A stretch of DNA of 64,000 nucleotides, from positions 1-64,000 of the forward strand of contig JAFAGO010000051.1 of NCBI GenBank assembly GCA_023422635.1, read 5' to 3'. Numbering within the stretch: the stretch's first letter is position 1; each line of letters begins with the position of its first letter. The notes below the pieces were generated by a model that had not been told where the DNA came from, did not search any database, and saw only the letters and a list, made by a program, of their open reading frames with translations. Positions 1-7,649 of the stretch are shown here, piece by piece. The DNA is from Bacteroidota bacterium (lineage in GTDB: Bacteria; Bacteroidota; Bacteroidia; Flavobacteriales; Weeksellaceae). The position numbers were made by a program, and so were the translations under genes.

Positions 1-57
1 TTCACAGGATCCAGCATTGCGGCCACGGTTCTGCTGGCTGTTGGCCTAAACAGATAA
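1..57 (+). CDS. possible 3' end of a gene cut by the window edge
   Basis: Frame 1 is open from the first base and stops at 55-57, giving 18 residues ending GLNR. They are too few to assign to a family. Frames 2 and 3 are also open over most of this stretch, so coding is uncertain. A hairpin with a T tract overlaps and follows the stop, which fits the end of a transcript. If real, it would belong to the integrative element whose recombinase lies at 670-1854. Confidence 0.2.
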   Translation, partial: FTGSSIAATVLLAVGLNR

Positions 58-75
58 TAAACGCCGGCTTTTTTT
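33..75 (+). terminator. candidate Rho-independent terminator at the left edge
   Basis: GCTGGC (33-38) can pair with GCCGGC (63-68), enclosing a second small stem (TGTT/AACA), and seven T residues follow at 69-75. The loop is large, so the structure is only moderately convincing. Confidence 0.4.
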
Positions 76-91
76 ATTGATCTATTGCTTT

Positions 92-99
92 TATCTTTG
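92..99 (+). promoter_or_regulatory. Bacteroidota -7 element
   Basis: TATCTTTG matches the TAnnTTTG -7 consensus. No well spaced -33 TTG is evident. Transcription would start near 104-106, which favours ATG 119 over the upstream ATGs at 77 and 104 for the next gene. Confidence 0.5.
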
Positions 100-118
100 C
101 CTTATGGATCAGAATAAA

Positions 119-382
119 ATGGCAAAAGGCCGTAACAATGAGTTAATTAAAGCCCGAAATTATAAGCTAATTGCCCGTTTTTACTGGTATAATTCCATTA
201 TAGGACTAAAATTTGAAAAATGTATTGAACAATTAGAAAAGGAATTTGATTTATCACTTTCCCGGATTGCTGATTTAATTACAGAAAACGTTTGCTATTT
301 ATCAGATTTTGAGACTAAAAAGCCTAACGAAAAGGAACTAAAAAAAATAATCCCATTTTTTAACTGGAATTACAAAAGATAA
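119..382 (+). CDS. short conserved mobile-element protein of unknown function
   Basis: This gene encodes about 87 residues, starting MAKGRN and rich in Lys, Arg and aromatic residues. A helical N-terminal half (ARNYKLIARFYWY) precedes LSLSRIADLITENV, which reads like a helix-turn-helix. From memory it resembles short hypothetical proteins found beside integrases and in conjugative elements of Bacteroidota; that is recall, not a search. The start at 119 was chosen because the -7 element at 92-99 places the transcript start near or after the ATGs at 77 and 104. It lies between the left edge and the two small promoter/terminator units, so it is probably element cargo. A regulatory role is possible but unproven. 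Confidence 0.55.
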   Translation: MAKGRNNELIKARNYKLIARFYWYNSIIGLKFEKCIEQLEKEFDLSLSRIADLITENVCYLSDFETKKPNEKELKKIIPFFNWNYKR

Positions 383-405
383 AAAACTAATAACCATTTT
401 TTTAT

Positions 406-488
406 TATCTTTGCATTACTGACGCGGAGTAATCCAAGTCGCACCGTCAAAAGGGAGTAACGTTTGTTATTCCCTTTTGGATTTTTTA
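406..488 (+). ncRNA. candidate small RNA unit 1 (promoter plus strong terminator)
   Basis: TATCTTTG at 406-413 is a -7 element. About 70 nt of expected transcript follows and contains no open frame of useful length. It has GACG (421-424) able to pair with CGTC (445-448). It then ends in a 13-bp stem, AAAAGGGAGTAAC (449-461) with GTTATTCCCTTTT (466-478), a 4-nt loop and six T residues. Promoter and terminator about 35 nt apart suggest a small RNA. A leader or attenuator for unit 2 is the alternative. Confidence 0.35.
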
Positions 489-490
489 CT

Positions 491-586
491 TATATTTGCA
501 ATGCAGGGAGCGAGAAAATTTTAATTGTCCCCCTGTTCTGCCAACAATATGCGAGATGTTTCGTTTCCCCTGTTGGCTTTTTTATG
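491..586 (+). ncRNA. candidate small RNA unit 2 (promoter plus terminator)
   Basis: TATATTTG at 491-498 begins immediately after the T tract of unit 1. The expected transcript (from about 504) has CAGGG near 505-509 facing CCCTG near 531-535. It ends in GCCAACA (540-546) pairing with TGTTGGC, followed by six T residues (579-584). A 64-codon frame starting at 496 would begin inside the -7 element and run through both terminators, so I do not regard it as a gene. Confidence 0.3.
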
Positions 587-639
587 AGTTTTCTAAAATA
601 AAGATACAGAGAGACCGGTTAGGCCGCTCATTGTGCAAA

Positions 640-665
640 AAAACCACCTTTATAAAGGTGGTTTT
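640..665 (-). terminator. terminator of the integrase gene
   Basis: A perfectly self-complementary stretch with arms AAAACCACCTTT and AAAGGTGGTTTT lies directly after the integrase stop. On the minus strand it is followed by more T residues (to about 637). It may also stop plus-strand transcripts. Confidence 0.75.
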
Positions 666-669
666 GCTT

Positions 670-1854
670 TTAAAAATTGATTGCTTTTAGATCGTTTTCT
701 ATGGTCATATCCATAATATGGCCATAAATTTGGGTAGTTGTAATTTTCCGGTGGCCTAAGATTTTTTGTACTGTTGTCATATTTGCCCCTTTATATAATA
801 AAAACGTGGCCGTGGTATGTCTCGCAGAATGAAAGGTAAGGGGTTTTAAAATTCCAGCTTTCAAAAAAACTTTTTTTAATTCCCTATTTAAGTACTGATT
901 TGTAAGATAGGGAAAGCATTCCGGCCGGTCAAATGACCAGTATTTTTTTATAATCTGAACTGGTTTGCCGTTGAATAAAGTATATAAAGGTATTCTAACA
1001 GTTTCCTCTACTTTTTCCATTTCTTTGATTAGCCAATCATTACCGTTCAAATTTATTATATCTTTTTTCTGTAGGCTCATAACATCAGAATACCGCAAAC
1101 CAGTATAAACAGAAAATAAAAAAAGTTCCTGTATGTATTTCAAATGTCCAGTTAAATTCAGTTTTTCTATTTCTTCAATTTCAGCCGGGAAAAGAAAGTT
1201 TTTTGCAGTTTCTTTTTGTACAAACCTAAATTTTCTAAATGGATATTGTTCAATAGTCATTAATTCCTTATTGATTGCTAAGTTAACATAGGTCTTAAGA
1301 TTTTTAAAATATTTCCATATAGTGTTATGCGCTAACTTGTGTGGTGGCTTGTCTTTAGTTTTTATTGTGATTTTCCGGCAATAGTTTTCAAAATCGTGCA
1401 GAAATTCAAAAGTAATATCTGAAAAAAAGATCTGTTTTTTAAAATCATTTAACCGGGAAAGTGTAGTTTTATGAGCCATTTTTGTGCGGTTTTTTAAATT
1501 AGATTTTTCTATCTCAATTTTCATAAATTCATTAAATGTATGTACATTTTCATTTGAAAATACATTTTCAAGCATTCCCAAATTAAAAGGTTTTCCGCTG
1601 TTCAGTTTGTCCAGTTCGTAATTTTCAAGATCCCGAATAACTTCCGAAATTCGTTTATTTAGTTTGGTAGCGTTGGGGTGGTTGGGGCTTAATTGTTTTC
1701 GCTTTTCGTTCCATTGTTCCGGGGTTGCCCTTATTTTGGTATCAAAAAACTTTCTTTTTCCGTTTAGATAACATTCGATTTGCACCGCGGCAAACCCCTG
1801 TTTATCAAGTTTGTTTTTACGGTTAAACCTAATGATAAAGCGTGTTTTATCCAT
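670..1854 (-). CDS. tyrosine-type site-specific recombinase (integrase)
   Basis: This is a 394-residue tyrosine recombinase expected to integrate and excise the element at this locus. The layout is an N-terminal arm-type DNA-binding domain (about 1-90, with the Bacteroidota motif NKRISEVIRDL), a SAM-like core-binding domain (about 100-205) and a catalytic domain (about 220-390). All catalytic residues are visible: Arg254 in TGLRYSD, His342 and Arg345 in FHSARHT, His368 in LGHRK and Tyr377 in TTTQIYGH. Length and domains match integrases of Bacteroidota conjugative or mobilizable elements. It reads away from the tRNA-Arg gene, whose 3' end points at it about 170 bp away, the usual geometry for an integrase at an attachment site. 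Its own terminator follows. The rest of the element lies to the left, outside the window. Confidence 0.95.
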   Translation of the reverse strand: MDKTRFIIRFNRKNKLDKQGFAAVQIECYLNGKRKFFDTKIRATPEQWNEKRKQLSPNHPNATKLNKRISEVIRDLENYELDKLNSGKPFNLGMLENVFSNENVHTFNEFMKIEIEKSNLKNRTKMAHKTTLSRLNDFKKQIFFSDITFEFLHDFENYCRKITIKTKDKPPHKLAHNTIWKYFKNLKTYVNLAINKELMTIEQYPFRKFRFVQKETAKNFLFPAEIEEIEKLNLTGHLKYIQELFLFSVYTGLRYSDVMSLQKKDIINLNGNDWLIKEMEKVEETVRIPLYTLFNGKPVQIIKKYWSFDRPECFPYLTNQYLNRELKKVFLKAGILKPLTFHSARHTTATFLLYKGANMTTVQKILGHRKITTTQIYGHIMDMTIENDLKAINF

Positions 1855-2027
1855 AATTGTAAGTATTTAAGCATTACAAAAGTAAGATAAAAAGCACTTA
1901 AAAAACGGGTAACAAATGGGTAACAAAAATACTGAAAATAATTGCAAACGAAATCAATCAGAAAAAATGTAAAACACTGATAATTAAATAGATTAACAAA
2001 TTTTGACAACTGGAAATATCAAAATAG

Positions 2028-2099
2028 TAGCCCCGAGCAGAATCGAACTGCTATCTAAAGTTTAGGAAACTTCTATTCTATCCGTTGAACTACGGGGCC
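2028..2099 (-). tRNA. tRNA-Arg (anticodon CCT)
   Basis: A full cloverleaf folds on the minus strand. The acceptor is GGCCCCG with CGGGGCT, the D stem GTTC/GAAT, the anticodon stem GAAGT/ACTTT with loop TTCCTAA (anticodon CCT, reading AGG), the T arm AGCAG-TTCGATT-CTGCT, and the discriminator A. CCA is not encoded. Its 3' end faces the integrase, so it is the probable attachment site of the element. An intact gene at the junction means the element restores the tRNA 3' end on insertion. Confidence 0.95.
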
Positions 2100-2144
2100 A
2101 ATGCTAGTGCAAATTTACATTTTCTAGAACAAAAACCCACAAAA

Positions 2145-2169
2145 GAATCCGCTCTTTAGAAGCGGATTC
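2145..2169. terminator. hairpin in the tRNA/hydrolase gap
   Basis: GAATCCGCT and AGCGGATTC form a 9-bp stem with a 7-nt loop. There is only a weak T tract on either strand. It may be a second-line terminator or an RNA stability element for the hydrolase transcript. Nothing else is evident in 2100-2386 beyond this and the next hairpin. Confidence 0.45.
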
Positions 2170-2211
2170 AGTAGATAAAAACATCTCATTTTTTGGTTAT
2201 ACATCACAAAA

Positions 2212-2236
2212 AAGCACGGCTGACAAATCCGTGCTT
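2212..2236 (-). terminator. bidirectional terminator downstream of the uvrA-hydrolase pair
   Basis: AAGCACGG (2212-2219) pairs with CCGTGCTT (2229-2236). T runs flank it on both strands (six T on the minus strand, an A3T6 run on the plus strand). Confidence 0.75.
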
Positions 2237-2386
2237 AAATTTTTTATCGAAATTTAAATCAATATCTGGTGTTAATGAAAATAAACCCGTCGGTTTCATT
2301 TTTACATCTTTTGATTCTCAAATATAAGTAATTGATTGATAGGTAAGATGAATGAAATGTTAATTTATTGATTTCTTTATAGAAAA

Positions 2387-3352
2387 TTACAGAATCTTTT
2401 CTTTCACAAATTCAATTGCTCTTTTTTCGTTGTAATAGATATTGTGGGAATCAACAAAACCAACATGTCCGCCGTAATCAGGCGTTTCAAAATAGAGGTT
2501 ACTCATTTTCTGAGCTTCTTCTGTTGGATAACAAGTTTCGGAAAGAAAGCTGTCGTTTTTTGCATTAATAAGCAGCGTTGGAATTTCTATTTCTGGAATA
2601 AATTGTCGGGAACTGCTTTTTCGGTAATAATCCAAAGCATCTTTAAATCCATTGGCTTTCGCAGTATAATAATCATCAAAGGCCTTTAACGATTTTACCT
2701 TTTGCACATCATGTTTTGTGATTTTTTCTGGAAATTGTTGTTGCTTATACTTTAGCTTTTTTTTAAGGGTGTACAGAAAATCCGTAGCATAAAGCACATT
2801 TCTTGCGCTGGTTAGTTGATACATACAACCTTCCAAATCTACGGGCGTTGAAATGGCAATTGCGGCTTTCACTTCCTTGGGTAGAAATTCTTTTTCTCCT
2901 GCGTATTTCAAGGTAAGATTTCCGCCTAAACTAAATCCTTTTATGATAATTTTATGGTATCCTTTATCCAAAACATAATCTACCACTTCACGAACATCTT
3001 GGGTTCTTCCAGAATGATAGGTAGAAAAAACTCTATTGGGTTCACCGGAACAGCTTCTATAGTTTACCGCGCAACAATCAACCTTATTTTCGTTAAAAAT
3101 TTTTGCAGTTCCAAGAACATAAGGTCGATGAGCGTGCCCTTCTAGACCATGTAAAACGATGATGCAGGTTTCTGTTTTTCCCTCTGCAAAACTCCAATCC
3201 ATGTCCATAAAATCGCCATCTGAAAGTTCTAAACGTTCTGTGGTTTGCCTTACGCCTTGCACTTTTCGAAGTAATGCTGCGTACAATGTAGAAATATCCG
3301 CGTTTCGGAAAATTTTCTGTGGAGGCAAATATTTTGATGGGACAATTGGCAT
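2387..3352 (-). CDS. YheT-family alpha/beta hydrolase
   Basis: This 321-residue protein belongs to the YheT/UPF0017 group of alpha/beta-fold hydrolases, whose substrates are mostly unknown. The oxyanion/HG motif appears as VLHGLEGHAHRPY (about 67-79). The nucleophile elbow is KGFSLGGNLTLKYA with the presumed catalytic Ser. Later come an Asp-containing NAKNDSFLS motif and a His in YGGHVGF, which would complete the triad. There is no signal peptide, so it is probably cytoplasmic. Its ATG lies one base after the uvrA stop, so the two are almost certainly co-transcribed and translationally coupled. Nothing in the sequence suggests a repair role. Confidence 0.88.
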   Translation of the reverse strand: MPIVPSKYLPPQKIFRNADISTLYAALLRKVQGVRQTTERLELSDGDFMDMDWSFAEGKTETCIIVLHGLEGHAHRPYVLGTAKIFNENKVDCCAVNYRSCSGEPNRVFSTYHSGRTQDVREVVDYVLDKGYHKIIIKGFSLGGNLTLKYAGEKEFLPKEVKAAIAISTPVDLEGCMYQLTSARNVLYATDFLYTLKKKLKYKQQQFPEKITKHDVQKVKSLKAFDDYYTAKANGFKDALDYYRKSSSRQFIPEIEIPTLLINAKNDSFLSETCYPTEEAQKMSNLYFETPDYGGHVGFVDSHNIYYNEKRAIEFVKEKIL

Positions 3353-3353
3353 T

Positions 3354-6143
3354 TTATTTCAACTTTTCTGCAATGTATTTTGCAGTGTGGGATTTTTTAT
3401 TTTTGGCCAAATTTTCGGGTGTTCCTTCAAATACTACTTCTCCGCCATGTTTTCCAGCTTCTGGACCAATATCAATAATCCAATCTGCAGATTTAATAAT
3501 ATCGGGTTGGTGTTCAATAACAATCACAGAATGGCCAAGGTCGATTAACGCCTGTAGTGAAGTAAGCAATTTCTTAATATCATGAAAATGTAAACCTGTT
3601 GAAGGTTCATCAAATATAAAGAGTGTTTTTTCTGTAGTAAAACCTTTCACTAAAAATGAGGCGAGTTTTACCCGTTGCGCTTCTCCGCCAGAAAGTGTAG
3701 AGGAACTTTGACCGAGTTGTAAGTAGCCCAAACCAACATCTTGAAGCGGTTTCAGTTTGGTTACAATTTTCTCCTCTTTTAAATCGCTGAAGAAGTGTAA
3801 GGCTTCATCGACCGTCATTTCTAAAACATCAGCAATACTTTTATCGTCGACTTTAACTTCTAAAATTTCGTTTTTAAAACGTTTACCATGACAAACTTCG
3901 CATTCCAATTCAATATCTGCCATAAACTGCATCGATACGGTAATTACACCTTCACCTTTACATTCGCCGCATCTTCCGCCATCTACGTTAAAGGAAAAAT
4001 GTTTCGGTTTTAATCCGTGCATTTTGGCTGATTTTTGTTTCGAAAATAAATCTCGAATTTCATCATACGCCTTCAAATAGGTTACTGGATTTGAGCGCGA
4101 AGATTTACCAATGGGATTTTGGTCTATAAGCTCAATGTTCTTAATGAGTTTTTTGGGGAATTCAACGGAATCGTAATCTCCTTTTCTTCCTCCCATTCCC
4201 AATTGAATTTGAATATCGTTGCTTAGGATTTCTTTCATCAATGTTGATTTACCACTTCCCGAAACGCCTGAAATTACAACGAGATTTTCTAAAGGAATAT
4301 CAACATCAACATTTTTTAAATTATTTTGTCTGGCACCTTTAATATGTATAAATTCTTTGGCTTTTCTTCTTTTTTCGGGTACTTCGATTTCAAGTTTTCC
4401 TGTTAAATAATCTGAAGTTAAGGTATTTGCTTTTTTAAGTTCTTTAAAATCGCCTGCAAAAACCAATTCGCCACCTAAATATCCCGCTTCTGGACCAATA
4501 TCGATGATGTAATCTGCTGCGAGCATTACATCTTCATCATGCTCAACAACAATTACGGTATTTCCTAAATCGCGAAGTTGTTTTAAAACGGAAATTAAAT
4601 TTTCGGTATCTCTGGAATGCAATCCAATAGAAGGTTCGTCTAAAATATAAATTGAGCCCACCAAGGAACTTCCCAAACTTGTCGCAAGATTAATGCGTTG
4701 CGATTCGCCTCCCGAAAGCGTATTTGAAGTACGATTAAGCGTTAAATATCCAAGTCCTACTTTTAGTAAAAATTCCAAGCGGGTGGTAATTTCGTAAAGC
4801 AAGCGTTTTGCGACTTCCTGATCGTATTTTGAAAGTTTTAAATTTTGGATGAGCGGTAATAATTCATCAAGTGGAAGTTCAATAAGTTGTTGAATATTAT
4901 AACCATCTACTTTTACCCATTTTGTTTCTTCGCGCAAGCGTAAACCTTCACATTCTGGACATGTTGTTTTACCTCGATATCGGGAAAGCATCACGCGATA
5001 TTGAATTTTATAAAGGTTCTCCTCAAGCATTTTGAAAAAATTATCAATACTTGGGAAGCTCTTTGTTTTATCGCCTTTCCATAAAAAGTTTCTTTGTTCT
5101 TTAGAAAGTTGATGATACGGTTTATGAATGGGGAAATCTTTCGCTTTCTTCATGAAGTTTCTTTTCCATTCGCTCATGGTTTCTCCCTTCCAAGAAGAAA
5201 CGGCATCTTCAAAAACAGAAAGATTTTTATTGGGAATAACCAAATCTTCATCAATTCCAATTACCTTTCCGTACCCTTCACACATTGGGCAAGCGCCATA
5301 CGGATTATTAAAACTAAAAAAGTGAACGTTGGGTTCTAAAAACTCAATTCCATCCAATTCAAATTTATTCGAAAATTCGTGGACTTCAGAGGTTGCTACA
5401 TTCTTTAAATACAAATAACCACGACCTTCGTAAAATGCCATTTGTATGGAATCTGCAAGTCGCTGTTCGAAACTTTCGTCTTCCTCATAGGTAAAACGAT
5501 CAATCACAAGATGAATTTCCATTTCGGGTTCTGGAACAAAACCAAAACTTTCCAAATCCTCAATTCCTGCAAGGTTTCCGTTCACTTCTAAACGGGTAAA
5601 TCCGGAAACTTTCAATGTGTTTAAAGTTTCTCCAAAAGAAGAGATTTCAAATTGCAGTGGAACACTTAATTGAAATGAGGTGCCTTTTTTTGCATTCCGA
5701 ATAAAATCAATAACGTCTGAAACGCTATCTTTTTTAACTTCATTTCCCGAAACGGGCGAATAGGTTTTGCCGATTCTTGCAAAAAGAAGTTTTAGGTAAT
5801 CGTAAATTTCTGTGGAAGTTCCAACCGTTGATCTGGGATTGGAAGAAATTACCTTCTGTTGAATGGCAATGGAGGGTGCCAAACCTTTGATATCATCAAT
5901 TTTTGGTTTTTCTAATTTACCAAGAAATTGTCGTGCGTACGCACTTAAACTTTCTACATATCGGCGTTGCCCTTCGGCATAAATTGTATCGAAAGCTAAT
6001 GAAGATTTTCCGCTCCCGGACACGCCTGTTATCACCACGAGTTTATTTTTCGGGATTACAACATCGATGTGTTTTAGGTTATTGAGATGTGCGTTTTTTA
6101 CGAAAATCTCTTTCTTGATATCAATATTCTGAGTGTTAGGCAT
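3354..6143 (-). CDS. uvrA: excinuclease ABC subunit UvrA
   Basis: UvrA is the damage-recognition ATPase of nucleotide excision repair, acting with UvrB and UvrC. The 929-residue protein has two ABC modules: Walker A GVSGSGKS at 40-47 and again in the C-terminal half (ISGVSGSGKSTL). LSGGESQR and LSGGEAQR signatures and ILDEPSIGLH and FDEPSTGLH Walker B/D-loop motifs are present. The start at 6143 (MPNTQN) fits the family; an upstream in-frame ATG would add 19 poorly conserved residues. Zinc-binding CxxC pairs remain at 285-288 (CPMC), TCPEC, RCGEC and CEVC. The cysteines that canonical UvrA carries just before residue 285 (CPICG-type) and near residue 128 are absent (NKFELDG and TYSPVSG here). 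It may be one of two UvrA paralogues, as often seen in this phylum. It is co-transcribed with the hydrolase. Confidence 0.95.
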   Translation of the reverse strand: MPNTQNIDIKKEIFVKNAHLNNLKHIDVVIPKNKLVVITGVSGSGKSSLAFDTIYAEGQRRYVESLSAYARQFLGKLEKPKIDDIKGLAPSIAIQQKVISSNPRSTVGTSTEIYDYLKLLFARIGKTYSPVSGNEVKKDSVSDVIDFIRNAKKGTSFQLSVPLQFEISSFGETLNTLKVSGFTRLEVNGNLAGIEDLESFGFVPEPEMEIHLVIDRFTYEEDESFEQRLADSIQMAFYEGRGYLYLKNVATSEVHEFSNKFELDGIEFLEPNVHFFSFNNPYGACPMCEGYGKVIGIDEDLVIPNKNLSVFEDAVSSWKGETMSEWKRNFMKKAKDFPIHKPYHQLSKEQRNFLWKGDKTKSFPSIDNFFKMLEENLYKIQYRVMLSRYRGKTTCPECEGLRLREETKWVKVDGYNIQQLIELPLDELLPLIQNLKLSKYDQEVAKRLLYEITTRLEFLLKVGLGYLTLNRTSNTLSGGESQRINLATSLGSSLVGSIYILDEPSIGLHSRDTENLISVLKQLRDLGNTVIVVEHDEDVMLAADYIIDIGPEAGYLGGELVFAGDFKELKKANTLTSDYLTGKLEIEVPEKRRKAKEFIHIKGARQNNLKNVDVDIPLENLVVISGVSGSGKSTLMKEILSNDIQIQLGMGGRKGDYDSVEFPKKLIKNIELIDQNPIGKSSRSNPVTYLKAYDEIRDLFSKQKSAKMHGLKPKHFSFNVDGGRCGECKGEGVITVSMQFMADIELECEVCHGKRFKNEILEVKVDDKSIADVLEMTVDEALHFFSDLKEEKIVTKLKPLQDVGLGYLQLGQSSSTLSGGEAQRVKLASFLVKGFTTEKTLFIFDEPSTGLHFHDIKKLLTSLQALIDLGHSVIVIEHQPDIIKSADWIIDIGPEAGKHGGEVVFEGTPENLAKNKKSHTAKYIAEKLK

Positions 6144-6245
6144 TTTAAAAAATAAGACTTGCAAAATTACAAAATTCAAGCCGAAATATTTGGTTTGCAC
6201 CTTTATATTTTATACTATTGCTGATAGAATTAATTGCATAAACCA

Positions 6246-6296
6246 ATGAGAAGATTATTCAGAAGTTTTATTGAGCATTTGATGAGAAAAAGATAA
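6246..6296 (+). CDS. candidate 16-residue basic peptide gene
   Basis: ATG at 6246 opens a frame encoding MRRLFRSFIEHLMRKR, stopping at 6294-6296. A strong terminator sits 13 nt downstream, so this stretch looks like its own short transcription unit between uvrA and dnaN. The peptide would be an amphipathic, strongly cationic helix. No Shine-Dalgarno-like sequence is evident, which is normal in this phylum. The alternative is a small non-coding RNA of about 100 nt that contains the frame by chance. I do not recognise a family. Confidence 0.4.
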   Translation: MRRLFRSFIEHLMRKR

Positions 6297-6309
6297 AAAC
6301 TAAAGTAAG

Positions 6310-6334
6310 GATGCAGGCTTCTGCATCTTTTTTT
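6310..6334 (+). terminator. strong Rho-independent terminator
   Basis: GATGCAG and CTGCATC form a 7-bp stem with a 4-nt loop followed by seven T residues. It ends the short unit containing the 16-codon frame and insulates dnaN. Confidence 0.85.
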
Positions 6335-6424
6335 ATGTGCTTAGATTGCACGATGTTAATAACTTTTCATCTTTATTCTTTTAAAAATAGACTATGTTTT
6401 ATAAGCATTCTTGTAACTATTTAT

Positions 6425-6432
6425 TATCTTTG
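6425..6432 (+). promoter_or_regulatory. -7 element for dnaN
   Basis: TATCTTTG matches TAnnTTTG 20 nt before the dnaN start codon. No -33 TTG at about 19-nt spacing is clear. Confidence 0.5.
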
Positions 6433-6451
6433 TGAAAATTAATTTTTATCT

Positions 6452-7579
6452 ATGAAATTTATTGTTTCGAGTGGTGAACTGCAGAAAGCGCTGCAAACCG
6501 TTAGCGGTGTAATCTCAACGTCTCAGTCAAGACCTATCTTAGAGAATTACTTATTTAATTTAGACAAAAATAATTTAAAGATAACCGCTTCTGATGGCGA
6601 AACGACATTGATTACCTCTTTGGAAGTGAAATCTGAAGATGAGGGGAAGTTTGCCGTTCCTGCTAAAATATTTCAGGATTTTGTGAAAACCTATGGAGAG
6701 CAACCTTTAACTTTAAGTGTGAAAGATAACGCTGAAGGTACGGGAAGTGTTCTTGAAATTTTCGACGAAAAAGATAGCTTTTCTGTGGCATTAGATAATG
6801 CAGAAGATTATCCTGAAATTCCTGAATTTGATGCTGCCAACAGTGTGAAAGTTGCAGCAGATGTTCTTTCCGAAGCATTAACCAATACTCTTTTTGCTAC
6901 CAGCAACGATTCCTTACGTCCTGTAATGACGGGAGTCTTGTTTCAGTTTAAAGAAGATGAAACCAACTTTGTATCCACCGATTCTCACCGTTTGGTGGTC
7001 TATAAAAGAAAAGACATTATCGCTGAACCAATGGAATTCATTATGCCGAAAAAACCATTGTCCATTTTCAAAAATATTCTTTCAAACTCGAATGATGAGG
7101 TAACGATTGAATTTAACGAAAATATGGCGAAATTCACTTTCGGAAACAATATCTGGATTTGTAGATTAATTGATGGAAAATACCCGAATTATTCCGCGGT
7201 AATTCCTAAAGAAAATCCTAACGTGTTAACAATCAATAGAACCCTTTTGCTGAGTTCAATAAGAAGAGCTTCTATTATGTCGAATAAATCAACCAATCAG
7301 GTTCGTTTTAAATTATCGGGAAATGTTCTTCATCTTCACGCAGAAGATACCGAATTTGCTAACAAGGCTGATATGCAAATCCCTTGCGATTACAACGGAG
7401 ATGATATTAATATCGGATTTAGTTCGAAATTTCTTTCTGAAATGCTTTCTGTACTTGGATCAGAGGATATTACGTTAAAAATGTCTCAACCAAACCGACC
7501 AGGAATTATTGAACCTGTAGACGGATTGGATGCGGAAGAAAGTATTTTGATGCTTTCGATGCCTGTAATTGGAATGTAA
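6452..7579 (+). CDS. dnaN: DNA polymerase III beta subunit (sliding clamp)
   Basis: DnaN forms the ring-shaped processivity clamp that tethers DNA polymerase III and other factors to DNA. The 375-residue length is typical, with three clamp domains (about 1-120, 125-245, 247-375). Recognisable motifs are the N-terminal MKFIVSSGELQKAL, SRPILENYL, ATDSHRLVVYKR-type sequence (here STDSHRLVVYKR), DGKYPNY and the C-terminal LSMPVIGM, the region that lines the partner-binding cleft. It has its own -7 element and a hairpin after the stop. No dnaA or recF is adjacent, so this is not a classical dnaA-dnaN origin cluster. Confidence 0.97.
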   Translation: MKFIVSSGELQKALQTVSGVISTSQSRPILENYLFNLDKNNLKITASDGETTLITSLEVKSEDEGKFAVPAKIFQDFVKTYGEQPLTLSVKDNAEGTGSVLEIFDEKDSFSVALDNAEDYPEIPEFDAANSVKVAADVLSEALTNTLFATSNDSLRPVMTGVLFQFKEDETNFVSTDSHRLVVYKRKDIIAEPMEFIMPKKPLSIFKNILSNSNDEVTIEFNENMAKFTFGNNIWICRLIDGKYPNYSAVIPKENPNVLTINRTLLLSSIRRASIMSNKSTNQVRFKLSGNVLHLHAEDTEFANKADMQIPCDYNGDDINIGFSSKFLSEMLSVLGSEDITLKMSQPNRPGIIEPVDGLDAEESILMLSMPVIGM

Positions 7580-7607
7580 TTGCAAAATTCTGTAAAAAAT
7601 ATTTTTT

Positions 7608-7637
7608 GAGATTTGAATATATTTCAAGTCTCATTTT
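7608..7637 (+). terminator. probable dnaN terminator
   Basis: GAGATTTGAA and TTCAAGTCTC pair (one G-T wobble) around a 5-nt loop, followed by ATTTTATTT. Confidence 0.55.
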
Positions 7638-7649
7638 ATTTAAAGTAAT

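Noticed and set aside
618..624. GTTAGGC, an integron attC-like core, with GCCTAAAC near 45-51
   Set aside because: There is no IntI-type integrase, no matching partner cores at attC spacing and no cassette structure. The 7-mer match is expected by chance.
496..690. 64-codon open frame
   Set aside because: It begins inside a -7 element, runs through two terminator hairpins and has no sensible composition. It overlaps the integrase end on the other strand.
6425..6452. dnaN neighbourhood as chromosomal origin
   Set aside because: No dnaA, recF or DnaA-box cluster was seen nearby. dnaN alone is not evidence for an origin.
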